Shown here: piece by piece, positions 56,512 through 64,000 of the stretch | How positions within the stretch are numbered: the stretch's first letter is position 1 | How the letters are laid out: the number at the start of each line of letters is the position of its first letter | Assembly (NCBI GenBank): GCA_948852945.1 | Contig: CAQPBJ010000007.1 | Span: 1-64,000 of the forward strand | Direction of reading: 5' to 3' | Length of the DNA: 64,000 nucleotides | Source: an uncultured Clostridia bacterium | GTDB taxonomy: Bacteria; Bacillota; Clostridia; TANB77; CAG-508 | Made by a program: the position numbers and the translations under genes | The notes under the pieces: generated by a model | What the model was told of the DNA's origin: nothing | Seen by the model: the letters and a program-made list of their open reading frames with translations, nothing else | The model's database searches: none

Positions 56512-58794
56512 ATGAATGAAATTATAGAAGGACTAAATGATATGCAAAAAGAAGCGGTTTTGAGTACTTCTGGACCATGTTTAGTAATAGCAGGAGCAGG
56601 TTCTGGAAAAACGAAAGTTTTAACTCATAAAATCGCTTATTTAATGCAAGAAAAGGATATAAAACCATGGAATATTTTAGCTATTACATTTACAAATAAA
56701 GCAGCAAATGAGATGAAAGAAAGAGTTGAAAAATTAGTAGGTGAAGTTGCAAAAGATATGTGGATAGGCACATTTCACTCAATATGTGTTCGTATATTAA
56801 GAAGATATATTGATAGAATTGGTTTTACATCTTCTTTTGTTATATTTGATTCATCTGACCAAAGAACATTAGTTAAACAATGTTTAAAACAATTAAATAT
56901 TGATGATAAAATGTTTACAGACAGAGCTGTTTTAGCAGAAATTAGTAATGCTAAAAATGAAATGCTTGAGCCAGATATGTATAAACTTAGAACAAATAAT
57001 GAGATTAGAAAAGAGACTATTGCTCAAGTTTATGAAATGTATCAAAAAAGATTAAGAGAAAACAATGCAATTGATTTTGATGATATTATAAATTATACAA
57101 TAAGAATTTTATCAGAAAATCCAGATGTTTTAGAGTACTATACAGATAAGTTTGAATATGTTTTAGTTGATGAGTATCAAGATACAAATAAAGCTCAATT
57201 CACACTAGTTTCTATATTAGCTGCAAGACACGGAAATATTACAGTTGTAGGAGATAATGACCAAGGAATTTATTCATTTAGGGGTGCAGATATAACTAAT
57301 ATTTTAAATTTTGAAAGAGATTTTCCGGGAACAAAAATTATTAAATTAGAACAAAATTATAGATGTACTCAAAATATATTAGATGCAGCAAATGCTGTTA
57401 TCAAAAATAATGAAACAAAGTATGAGAAAAAATTATGGACTGAAAATGGAAAAGGTGGAAAAATTACAGTTTATAGAGGAACCGATGAATATGATGAGGC
57501 AAATTTTATTGTAGAAAATTTAAATACTCTTCGTAGAGAAGAATATATGACATATAATGATTTTGCTGTTTTATATAGAATGAATAGCCAATCACGTAGT
57601 ATAGAAGATATTTTGAGAAGAGAAAATATACCTTACAAAATTGTTGGTGGACTTAAATTCTATGAAAGAAAAGAAATAAAAGATATTATTGCATATTTAA
57701 GATTAATACAAAATTCATCTGATAATTTGAGTTTAATAAGAATTATAAATGAACCTAAAAGAGGAATTGGAAAAACTAGCTTAGAAAATGTTGAACAAGT
57801 TGCAATTCAAGCTGAAACATCAATGTATGATGTAATTAAAAGAGCCGATGAATTTGGACTAAATAGAGTATTTGCAAATTCAAGAGAATTTGTTTCACAA
57901 ATAGAAGAATTGAGAGCTAAAAAAGATGATATTAAAATTTCTGATTTAATTAAAGAAACATTAAATAAAACAGGTTATACTAAAGCTTTAGAAGAAGAAA
58001 ATACAACAGAAGCAGAAACAAGAATTGAAAACTTAGAAGAATTTTTAACAGTTGCAATAGAATTTGAAGAAGAATTGGCAGATAATTCATTAGAAGAATT
58101 TTTAGAGGGAATAACACTTTCAAGTGATATTGATGGAACAGATGAAAGTGAAGATTCTGTTACACTAATGACACTACATAGTGCTAAAGGACTTGAATTT
58201 CCAGCAGTATTTTTAGTAGGAATGGAAGAAGGAATTTTCCCAGGTTATAAATCTATTGGAGAACCAAAAGAGCTTGAAGAAGAGAGGCGTTTAGCATATG
58301 TTGGAATAACTAGAGCAAAACAAAATTTATTTATAAGTTGTGCTAAACAAAGAACAATTTTTGGTTCAACAAGTTGTAATCAACCTTCAAGATTTGTAAA
58401 AGAAATTCCAAAAGAATTATTTGATGGATATGATGAATCATTTGAAGAAACAACTTCAAAATCATATGAAGATTATCAATACGAATGGAAATATGGCGGA
58501 AGTGCTGTAACTTCTTATAAATCTAATGAAGTAGCTTCTGTAAAACCAAAAACACAATATGCATTTAAAACAGCTGAAAGCTTTTTAAACAATTTGAACA
58601 AAAAAGTATCTGCTGATAGTTTAGATATTAGTATTTATAGAGCAGGACAACGTGTGTATCATAAGAAATTTGGCGAAGGTAAAATTAATTATGTTGAAAC
58701 AGAAGGTGATGATGCTAAAGTTGATATTACTTTTGACAAAATTGGGCATAAACGTTTGATGGCAAAATATGCTGGTTTAGAGGTTTTAGATTAA
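56512..58794 (+). CDS. pcrA: ATP-dependent DNA helicase PcrA/UvrD
   Basis: Superfamily 1A 3'-5' helicase of repair and plasmid replication. 760 residues, normal length. It has Q-motif LNDMQKEAV, Walker A AGAGSGKTKVLTHKIAYL near 27, Ia TFTNKAANEMKERV, II VLVDEYQDTNKAQF near 220, III VGDNDQGIYSFRGAD near 247, IV EQNYRCTQNI, V VTLMTLHSAKGLEFPAVFLV near 548, and VI VGITRAKQNLFIS near 597. A C-terminal Tudor-like AGQRVYHKKFGEGKI near 710, which binds RNA polymerase in PcrA, closes the protein. Confidence 0.97.
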   Translation: MNEIIEGLNDMQKEAVLSTSGPCLVIAGAGSGKTKVLTHKIAYLMQEKDIKPWNILAITFTNKAANEMKERVEKLVGEVAKDMWIGTFHSICVRILRRYIDRIGFTSSFVIFDSSDQRTLVKQCLKQLNIDDKMFTDRAVLAEISNAKNEMLEPDMYKLRTNNEIRKETIAQVYEMYQKRLRENNAIDFDDIINYTIRILSENPDVLEYYTDKFEYVLVDEYQDTNKAQFTLVSILAARHGNITVVGDNDQGIYSFRGADITNILNFERDFPGTKIIKLEQNYRCTQNILDAANAVIKNNETKYEKKLWTENGKGGKITVYRGTDEYDEANFIVENLNTLRREEYMTYNDFAVLYRMNSQSRSIEDILRRENIPYKIVGGLKFYERKEIKDIIAYLRLIQNSSDNLSLIRIINEPKRGIGKTSLENVEQVAIQAETSMYDVIKRADEFGLNRVFANSREFVSQIEELRAKKDDIKISDLIKETLNKTGYTKALEEENTTEAETRIENLEEFLTVAIEFEEELADNSLEEFLEGITLSSDIDGTDESEDSVTLMTLHSAKGLEFPAVFLVGMEEGIFPGYKSIGEPKELEEERRLAYVGITRAKQNLFISCAKQRTIFGSTSCNQPSRFVKEIPKELFDGYDESFEETTSKSYEDYQYEWKYGGSAVTSYKSNEVASVKPKTQYAFKTAESFLNNLNKKVSADSLDISIYRAGQRVYHKKFGEGKINYVETEGDDAKVDITFDKIGHKRLMAKYAGLEVLD

Positions 58795-58796
58795 TA

Positions 58797-58839
58797 AAAT
58801 AGACATCCTTTTATATAAAGATAAAGGATGTCTATTTTA
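58797..58839 (+). terminator. Terminator after pcrA
   Basis: AAAATAGACATCCTTT and AAAGGATGTCTATTTT, short loop. 16-bp stem ending in T-run. Confidence 0.9.
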
Positions 58840-58900
58840 TATATTGTGGGCGTTGTATAATATTAAATTTTATTGTATATAAATTTATTTTATAAAATAT

Positions 58901-58928
58901 TTGAAAACAGTAATTTCTATGGTATAAT
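58901..58928 (+). promoter_or_regulatory. Extended -10 promoter upstream of the 58972 gene
   Basis: TTGAAA at 58901-58906, 16-nt spacer, TGG-TATAAT ending at 58928. A transcript from here excludes the upstream in-frame ATG at 58873 and so decides the start at 58972. Confidence 0.75.
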
Positions 58929-58971
58929 TTATAGTATATTTGTTTATGCCATAAGAAAGGAAGAAGAGATA

Positions 58972-60057
58972 TTGAATCAGATATTAGATCATAGCGGACC
59001 AAAACAAGCTAGACCTGGAAAAAATCCAGCAGATACTTTGAAAATTATCAGAGTTTACGCTATTTTAATAATATTTTTTGGAATATTTTTTATTGCTAAA
59101 GGAAGCTATACTTTAAGCAAAAATAAAGAATTTCAGAAAAGTCAAATAAATGATCAAAAGTTTGCAGGACCGTTAATTGAGTTATATGCTGACAAAGATG
59201 AACTTTCAATAAGCGTTTCGTATGATTCTTCTATAGAGTCAATTTCATATCAATGGTATAGAGGAATAGTGACACCTGATGAAATTAAAGAATATGAAGC
59301 AAATAGAGAAGAAAAAAGTAATAGTTCAGACGAAAATGATGATGAAATTGAAGAAGAAAGTGATGATATAGCTGCTCTTGGAAAATTAGAAGAGAAAAAA
59401 TTATCAAATGAAAAAAATGTAAAATTAGAAAAGATAGGAATTCCAAGAGGAGATACAACTGTTAGAATAATTGTTAGAGCAACTGATAATACTGTTGCAG
59501 AGTATATTCAAAGTTATCATACAGACGTAGGAGTAGATAAAATAGAACCTGAAATTAAAATAAGCCTTAAAGGAACAGTTTTAACAGTTATAGCAACAGA
59601 TGAAACAGAAATTTCAAAATTGATTTATACTATAGGCGATAAAGATAGTGTAGAAATTACAGATAGACAAGACAAAAAGACTATAAAAACAGAAATTGTT
59701 TTAGATAAAGTAGAAATGAATGATATTACAATAAATGCTGTAGATAAGGCTCAAAATACAGGAACATATAATCAAGAAGTTGATTTTTATGTAGGAAAAC
59801 CAGAAATAAATTTTGATGCAGAACCAGATTTAAGTAAAATATATGTTTTAGTAGCATATCCTAAAGGAATTACAAAGATTGAATATGAATTTAATGGTGA
59901 AAAATTTGTTAAAGAATTTGATAATCCATCAGAAAATAAAGAAATAGAGATTGCCTTAGATACAATAGAAGGATATAATAGGGTCGATGTTAAAGTATAT
60001 ACAGAAGAAGAACAGGTATATGCAGAAGATTATGGAGAATGTGAATATAATCCATAG
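58972..60057 (+). CDS. Membrane-anchored extracellular protein, Ig-like C-terminal part
   Basis: About 361 residues from TTG at 58972, in an AAGGAAG context and downstream of the promoter. A basic start (HSGPKQARPGKNPADTLKI) and one membrane segment (VYAILIIFFGIFFIAKGSY, about 29-47) precede an extracellular part. This has a very acidic linker (EENDDEIEEESDD region, about 130) and beta-rich repeats resembling bacterial Ig-like or surface-attachment domains (VRIIVRATDNTVAEYIQSY, ITINAVDKAQNTGTYNQEV). No enzyme motif. Exact family not recognised. Confidence 0.72.
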   Translation: MNQILDHSGPKQARPGKNPADTLKIIRVYAILIIFFGIFFIAKGSYTLSKNKEFQKSQINDQKFAGPLIELYADKDELSISVSYDSSIESISYQWYRGIVTPDEIKEYEANREEKSNSSDENDDEIEEESDDIAALGKLEEKKLSNEKNVKLEKIGIPRGDTTVRIIVRATDNTVAEYIQSYHTDVGVDKIEPEIKISLKGTVLTVIATDETEISKLIYTIGDKDSVEITDRQDKKTIKTEIVLDKVEMNDITINAVDKAQNTGTYNQEVDFYVGKPEINFDAEPDLSKIYVLVAYPKGITKIEYEFNGEKFVKEFDNPSENKEIEIALDTIEGYNRVDVKVYTEEEQVYAEDYGECEYNP

Positions 60058-60062
60058 AAAAT

Positions 60063-60092
60063 AAAAGGTGGGATGAAAATTCCACCTTTTTG
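60063..60092 (+). terminator. Terminator after the Ig-like gene
   Basis: AAAAGGTGG, 10-nt loop, CCACCTTTTTGT. It lies between two co-directional genes and overlaps the longest reading of the next one. Confidence 0.8.
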
Positions 60093-60111
60093 TATAAGTG
60101 AGGAAGATATT

Positions 60112-60921
60112 ATGCATGAATTAATGTATTTAATAGCATATTTTTTTGTTTATTCATTTATTGGGTGGTGTTTAGAATCCACATATAAAACTATTTTACA
60201 AAAAAAGATTGTTAATAGTGGATTTTTAATTGGTCCATTTTGCCCAATATATGGATTTGGTGCATTAATAATGTATTTATCTCTTCGAAATTTGACAGAT
60301 AATATTTTCATATTATTTTTGTTTGGATTAATAGTTCTTTCGATATTCGAATATTTTGTAGGAGTATTTCTAGAAGTAGTTTTTAAGACAAAATATTGGG
60401 ATTATTCTAAAAACAAATTTAATATTCATGGTAGAGTTTGCTTGAAAAATTCTATTTATTGGGGAATATTAGGAATTATTTTTATGAAAATGATTCATCC
60501 AAAAGTAGAAAAAATAGTAAATGTAATTCCTGTAATTTATCTTACTGTAGCTATAGTAGCATTAATGGCAATTATGTTTGCAGATACTATAGTGACAATT
60601 ATCAAACTTGTTAATATTAATAATAGACTTAAAAAATGGTCAGAAGTTACTGAAAATATTAGAAGTAGAATTGATGCTATCAATTTAAGAAATGCCATTA
60701 GATTTGAAAATATTAGAAATTCTAGATTTGAAAGTAATTTTAAATTAATGAAGAGAATAGGCGAGGCAAAAAATAGAAATGAATTGCTTGGAAGTTTAAA
60801 AGAAGAGCAACAACATTTACAAGAGAAGATAGAAAGAAGAATAGAGAGATTGAAGAAAGCATTCCCAACTATGCAGTCTGATAAATTATTGAAATTCTTA
60901 AATAATATGAAAAAATCTTGA
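60112..60921 (+). CDS. Putative ABC-transporter permease (CmpB-type, PF06541-like)
   Basis: About 269 residues from ATG at 60112, which has GAGGAAG upstream; a longer frame would start inside a terminator. Membrane segments at LMYLIAYFFVYSFIGWCLES, FGALIMYLSL, IFILFLFGLIVLSIFEYFVG, VIPVIYLTVAIVALMAIMFA. Family landmarks are YSFIGWCLESTYK, NSGFLIGPFCPIYGFGA, YWDYSKNKFNIHGRVCLKNS. The C-terminal 80 residues form a charged helix. No ATPase gene is adjacent, so transport activity is doubtful. The family is widespread in Clostridia with unknown substrate. Confidence 0.82.
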   Translation: MHELMYLIAYFFVYSFIGWCLESTYKTILQKKIVNSGFLIGPFCPIYGFGALIMYLSLRNLTDNIFILFLFGLIVLSIFEYFVGVFLEVVFKTKYWDYSKNKFNIHGRVCLKNSIYWGILGIIFMKMIHPKVEKIVNVIPVIYLTVAIVALMAIMFADTIVTIIKLVNINNRLKKWSEVTENIRSRIDAINLRNAIRFENIRNSRFESNFKLMKRIGEAKNRNELLGSLKEEQQHLQEKIERRIERLKKAFPTMQSDKLLKFLNNMKKS

Positions 60922-60976
60922 AATTAAATTAATTTTAGGATATATATATTAAGAGAGGAAAACAAAGGAGAAATTT

Positions 60977-61903
60977 ATGATACAAGATATCTATATAATT
61001 GATAATACTGAGAGTGTATTAAATGTATTAAATCAAATATTTAAAGATGATGTTGATTATCAATTTAGTTCTGTAAAAACAGAAGAACTAGAATTAGCTT
61101 TAAAAAATATACCTGACATGATTATAATTGATGAAGATACAATTAATGTAGATATTGTTGATTTGTGTAAAAATATTAGAGCAAATGAAGATAATAGTAT
61201 AACTCCAATTGTTGTTATTTCCTCTAATTGGGATAAAGAACATAGAATAAAGATCTTAGAAGAATCTATAGAATATTTTATAATAAAACCAGTAGATAGA
61301 GAATATTTATATTATACGATAAAAAATATACTTAGATTGTTACAAAGTAATAGAACTATTAGTGCTTTAACAGGTTTACCCGGAAATATTCAAATTCAAG
61401 CGGAAATTAAAAAAAGATTATTAAATCGAGAGACATTTGCAATGTTTTATTTTGATTTAGACAATTTTAAAGCATATAATGATATATACGGTTTTTCAAA
61501 TGGTGATGAGATTATAAAATTTACAGCAAGAACAATAGTAGATAATATACATAATTTAGGATTAGAAAATAGTTTTATAGGACATATTGGAGGAGATGAT
61601 TTTATAGCAATATTAGAGTCTACTGACTATGATAAAATTGCTAAGGATATTATTTCTGATTTTGATACATATGTATTGGGATATTATAACGCTGAAGATG
61701 TTGCTAAGGGATTTTTAGAAGTAGCTAATAGAAGAGGAATTATAGAACAATTTCCACTTACTTCAATCTCAATAGGGGTGGTAGAAGTAACACCAGGAAG
61801 ATTTAAAAATACACTAGAAATTGGAGAAGTGGGTGCTCAAGTAAAACATCAAGCAAAGTCAGTTATGGGAAGTACTTACGTGATAAATAGAAGAAAAAAA
61901 TAA
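60977..61903 (+). CDS. Receiver-like + GGDEF-type signalling protein
   Basis: 308 residues. The N-terminal part resembles a response-regulator receiver: IYIIDNTESVLNVLNQIF, MIIIDEDTINVDIVDLCKNI and PIVVISSNWDKEHRIKILEE, with EYFIIKPVDREYLYYTI near the end. The phospho-acceptor position is occupied by DEDTIN context, so phosphorylation is uncertain. The C-terminal GGDEF-like domain contains FYFDLDNFKAYNDIYGFSNGD and HIGGDDFIAIL, a GGDDF variant of the active loop. Synthesis of c-di-GMP is possible but not assured. Partner candidate: the HD-GYP gene at 49082. Confidence 0.85.
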   Translation: MIQDIYIIDNTESVLNVLNQIFKDDVDYQFSSVKTEELELALKNIPDMIIIDEDTINVDIVDLCKNIRANEDNSITPIVVISSNWDKEHRIKILEESIEYFIIKPVDREYLYYTIKNILRLLQSNRTISALTGLPGNIQIQAEIKKRLLNRETFAMFYFDLDNFKAYNDIYGFSNGDEIIKFTARTIVDNIHNLGLENSFIGHIGGDDFIAILESTDYDKIAKDIISDFDTYVLGYYNAEDVAKGFLEVANRRGIIEQFPLTSISIGVVEVTPGRFKNTLEIGEVGAQVKHQAKSVMGSTYVINRRKK

Positions 61904-61936
61904 AGTCAATACTTGTCAATTATAGAAAAATATAGA

Positions 61937-61972
61937 AAAAAAGAGGTTTTAAGAGTAAAACCTCTTTTTTGT
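61937..61972 (+). terminator. Terminator after the GGDEF gene
   Basis: AAAAGAGGTTTTA and TAAAACCTCTTTT around AGAG, then T-run. 13-bp stem. Confidence 0.9.
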
Positions 61973-62036
61973 TTGAAAATAAATATGCGAAATCAGTATA
62001 AAAGTGTAGAAAATGAGAAATGCTAAAATATGAAAT

Positions 62037-62065
62037 TTGCTAAAAAAGGTTATTAGTGGTATAAT
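62037..62065 (+). promoter_or_regulatory. Extended -10 promoter of the M23 peptidase gene
   Basis: TTGCTA at 62037-62042, 17-nt spacer, TATAAT at 62060-62065 with a TGG just before it. Predicted transcription start near 62072. Confidence 0.7.
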
Positions 62066-62074
62066 TAATAGTGC

Positions 62075-63184
62075 GTGACGAAAAAAATATATAAAAAAGG
62101 AGTGAATTTTATAGTAAGTAAGTGTATAAAATATTATGGTAAAAGACTAGTTAAACTTTCTAGTATTATCGCCATAGGTCTTTTTATAATAGCATTGTTC
62201 ATTTGCGTTAAATATAAACCACTATATAAAGTTACGTTAGATGGTAAAGTAATTGGATATGTTGAAGATAAAGATAGAATGCAAGAAAAAATTGACAAGT
62301 TTGCAAATAACTTGGAAGGAAACATCACTTCAATAAAAGTCGAAGTAATGCCAGCTTATGAATTAGAATTAGTAAGTAATGTTAAAGAATCAGAGACTAA
62401 AGAACAAGAAGTTTTAGCTTTAATTGAAGAAAATGCAGAAATTAAATGTAGAACTTATGCAATTAAGTTAGATGGAAACGAAAAAGCTTGTGTTAATTCA
62501 ATGGAAGAAGCAGAAGCGGTAGTAGCTGAAATTAAAACAAATGTTACTGAGCCAATAGAATTAAATTTAGAAATTGAAGAACAAGAAAGAAATAAAAAAG
62601 ATGTAGTTCAAACAACTACAGAAATTGCTAAAGTAGAGATAAACAAAGATGTTGATGTAAAAGTTCAAGAATATGAAGCTGAGCAAGAATCAATAAGAAA
62701 GGCAGAAGAAGCTAGAAAAGCTGAAGAAGCAAGAAGAGCGAGAGCAAGAGCAGCTGAGGTTTCTGCTAGAAATAGTGTAAATAGAACAGCTGGAGCGTCT
62801 ATACCAGCAACTGGAGCTACTTTTATGAGACCAGTTTCAGGTGGTATGATAACTTCTCCATTTGGGTATAGAACATCAGGATTTCATAAAGGTGTAGATA
62901 TAGCTATATCTACAGGTACACCAGTTTATGCAGCGGCTTCAGGAACAGTAACATTTTCAGGATGGAACTCTACAGGATATGGATATTTAGTAATCATAGA
63001 TCATGGTAACGGATATCAAACATATTATGCACATTGTAGTGCCTTATATGTATCTGCTGGACAATATGTTAATCAAGGACAAAATATTTCAGCAGTAGGT
63101 AGTACAGGAAATTCTACTGGTCCTCATGTACACTTCCAAGTAATGTATAATGGATCGGTACAAAATCCACAAAATTATATATAA
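62075..63184 (+). CDS. M23 family peptidoglycan endopeptidase
   Basis: Up to 369 residues. Membrane segment LSSIIAIGLFIIALFICVKY (about 28-47). Extracellular linker with VTLDGKVIGYVEDKDRMQEK and KLDGNEKACVNSMEEAEAVV (repeat of the type found before G5/M23 modules), then an Ala/Arg/Glu helix (about 205-235). The C-terminal LytM domain has SPFGYRTSGFHKGVDIA (first Zn His near 264, with Asp), HGNGYQTYYAHC and the HxH motif GPHVHFQVMY near 350. The start is unsettled: GTG 62075 would be leaderless, while AAGGAG at 62097-62102 points to an ATA codon at 62111. Confidence 0.88.
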   Translation: MTKKIYKKGVNFIVSKCIKYYGKRLVKLSSIIAIGLFIIALFICVKYKPLYKVTLDGKVIGYVEDKDRMQEKIDKFANNLEGNITSIKVEVMPAYELELVSNVKESETKEQEVLALIEENAEIKCRTYAIKLDGNEKACVNSMEEAEAVVAEIKTNVTEPIELNLEIEEQERNKKDVVQTTTEIAKVEINKDVDVKVQEYEAEQESIRKAEEARKAEEARRARARAAEVSARNSVNRTAGASIPATGATFMRPVSGGMITSPFGYRTSGFHKGVDIAISTGTPVYAAASGTVTFSGWNSTGYGYLVIIDHGNGYQTYYAHCSALYVSAGQYVNQGQNISAVGSTGNSTGPHVHFQVMYNGSVQNPQNYI

Positions 63185-63191
63185 CAAAAAT

Positions 63192-63226
63192 AAAGAAGCT
63201 AAATTTTAGATTTAGCTTCTTTTGTG
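63192..63226 (+). terminator. Terminator after the M23 peptidase gene
   Basis: AAAGAAGCTAAAT and ATTTAGCTTCTTTT around a short loop. Followed by GTG rather than a long T-run. Confidence 0.85.
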
Positions 63227-63340
63227 TATTACAAATTGTTTAAAATCATTGTAATAATGATTTTTGAATGATATACTATCAATATCTTATAATATAGGAA
63301 AGTTTTGGAAACTTTCTACCAGTTCTAAAAGGAGTAATAG

Positions 63341-63784
63341 ATGTTTTTTATAGGATCAGACCATAGAGGTTTTGAATTAAAAGAAAAAATAAAAAAATAT
63401 TTAGAAAAAGAAAAAATAGAGTGTACAGATTGTGGTACATATTCAAAAGAAATTACACATTATCCTTTAATTGCTAAAGATATATGTAGTAAAATGGACA
63501 AGCAGAAAGATAAAGCAATTTTAATTTGTGGTTCTGGAATTGGAATGTCTATGGCAGCAAATAAATTTAAAGGAATAAGGGCAGGAGTATGTTTTAATAA
63601 ATTAGCAGCACAAGATGGAAAAGAACACTCAAATATAAATGTATTAGTTCTTCCAGGAGAATTTGTTTCAGAAGAAGAAACTATAGAAATTATTGAAATA
63701 TGGATAAATTCTGAATTTTTAAATGGAAGATATACAGATAGATTACAAATGATAGAGAAAATAGAAGAAGAAAATATGAAATAA
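63341..63784 (+). CDS. rpiB: Ribose-5-phosphate isomerase B
   Basis: Interconverts ribulose-5-P and ribose-5-P (LacA/RpiB family). 147 residues. Landmarks: IGSDHRGFELKEKIKKYLE at the start, ECTDCGTYSKEITHYPLIA near 31, and CGSGIGMSMAANKFKGIRAG near 64 with the catalytic Cys, then KEHSNINVLVLPGEFVS. It is followed 12 nt later by the TagO/WecA-type gene, an order common in Clostridia and Bacilli. Confidence 0.95.
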   Translation: MFFIGSDHRGFELKEKIKKYLEKEKIECTDCGTYSKEITHYPLIAKDICSKMDKQKDKAILICGSGIGMSMAANKFKGIRAGVCFNKLAAQDGKEHSNINVLVLPGEFVSEEETIEIIEIWINSEFLNGRYTDRLQMIEKIEEENMK

Positions 63785-63796
63785 GGAGCTAAAACT

Positions 63797-64000
63797 ATGT
63801 GGGGAGATATTATTATTGCCTTTTTATTAGCTTTTATTACTGCATTTATGGTAACCCCTAAAACAATAAAGCTAGCAAAAAAAATAGGAGCAGTTGATAA
63901 TCCAAAAGATGAAAGAAGAATTAATAAAGTAGTCATGCCAAGACTAGGAGGAGTAGCAGTAGTTTGTGGATTTTTAATTTCTATTGTCTATTTATTAATT
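63797..64000 (+). CDS. Undecaprenyl-phosphate glycosyl-1-phosphate transferase (TagO/WecA/MraY family), 5' part
   Basis: ATG at 63797 with AAGGAGC 8 nt upstream. The frame is open to the window edge (68 codons). First membrane helix DIIIAFLLAFITAFMVTPKT, then KLAKKIGAVDNPKDERRINK and MPRLGGVAVVCGFLI. The DNPxxRR..N...P.LGG pattern marks the polyprenyl-phosphate sugar-1-P transferases that start teichoic-acid or polysaccharide synthesis. Co-transcribed with rpiB by spacing. Confidence 0.92.
   Translation, partial: MWGDIIIAFLLAFITAFMVTPKTIKLAKKIGAVDNPKDERRINKVVMPRLGGVAVVCGFLISIVYLLI

Overview
The window is the replication-origin neighbourhood of a very AT-rich, probably endospore-forming Firmicute, most likely a gut-type Clostridia lineage. 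Three things support this: the conserved order gyrB-remB-recF-dnaN-dnaA / rpmH-rnpA-yidD-yidC-jag-mnmE-mnmG-rsmG-parA-parB, the extreme A+T of coding and non-coding DNA, and the sporulation genes (spoIIE, spoIIR, spmA/spmB, cwlD, a GerMN protein, an AbrB/SpoVT-like regulator). The lineage call is an inference from gene content; no 16S gene is present.

Layout. 1-5979 (minus strand): gyrB (cut by the window edge), remB, recF, dnaN and dnaA, with a DnaA-box cluster between dnaN and dnaA. 6086-15269 (plus strand): ribosomal protein L34, RNase P protein, membrane insertion (yidD/yidC/jag), tRNA modification (mnmE, mnmG), rsmG, then parA-parB behind three DnaA-box-like sites at an exact 11-bp pitch, then a DUF4446 gene. 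Two tRNA-Ser genes (UGA, GCU) follow at 15323-15545.

15581-26671: about 11 kb of extremely AT-rich DNA with no credible protein gene. It is not featureless. It holds 13 diverged copies (12 clear, one degenerate) of a core of roughly 120-200 bp, spaced about 690-1150 bp apart. Each core has short conserved blocks at rigid distances: AAATAC/TTGATAT or AGGGAAATAC, then TTTGTCAAAAAAGAA, then GACAAA, then a second GACAA. Four cores lie on the plus strand on the left and nine on the minus strand on the right, so they converge on a centre near 20 kb. That centre carries three tandem copies of a roughly 51-bp repeat and a rho-independent terminator. This array is the main candidate for an undescribed system.

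26732-41688: a giant 2-hydroxyacyl-CoA dehydratase activase-like protein; a GerMN protein; a 52-codon gene that is easy to miss; the yabB-rsmI-abrB cluster; spmA-spmB; a metallo-beta-lactamase (walJ-like); murA; spoIIR; a small gene under an operator-like palindrome; and a fusion of a eukaryotic-type UDP-sugar pyrophosphorylase with a phosphohexomutase. 41917-64000: spoIIE, a WG-repeat protein, acpS, a pilin-like protein, cwlD, an HD-GYP protein, smc, tatD, prfA, an LPXTG protein, pcrA, several membrane proteins, a response-regulator/GGDEF protein, an M23 peptidase, rpiB and the start of a TagO/WecA-type glycosyltransferase.

A second repeat family (44381-44455, 48919-49081, 54488-54748) has a conserved core. 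In the two full copies the core sits inside long inverted repeats whose arms are unique to each copy. Functionally the region combines replication initiation and segregation (DnaA, ParAB, SMC), envelope biogenesis (MurA, WecA/TagO, UDP-sugar supply, YidC), sporulation control and cyclic-di-GMP-type signalling.
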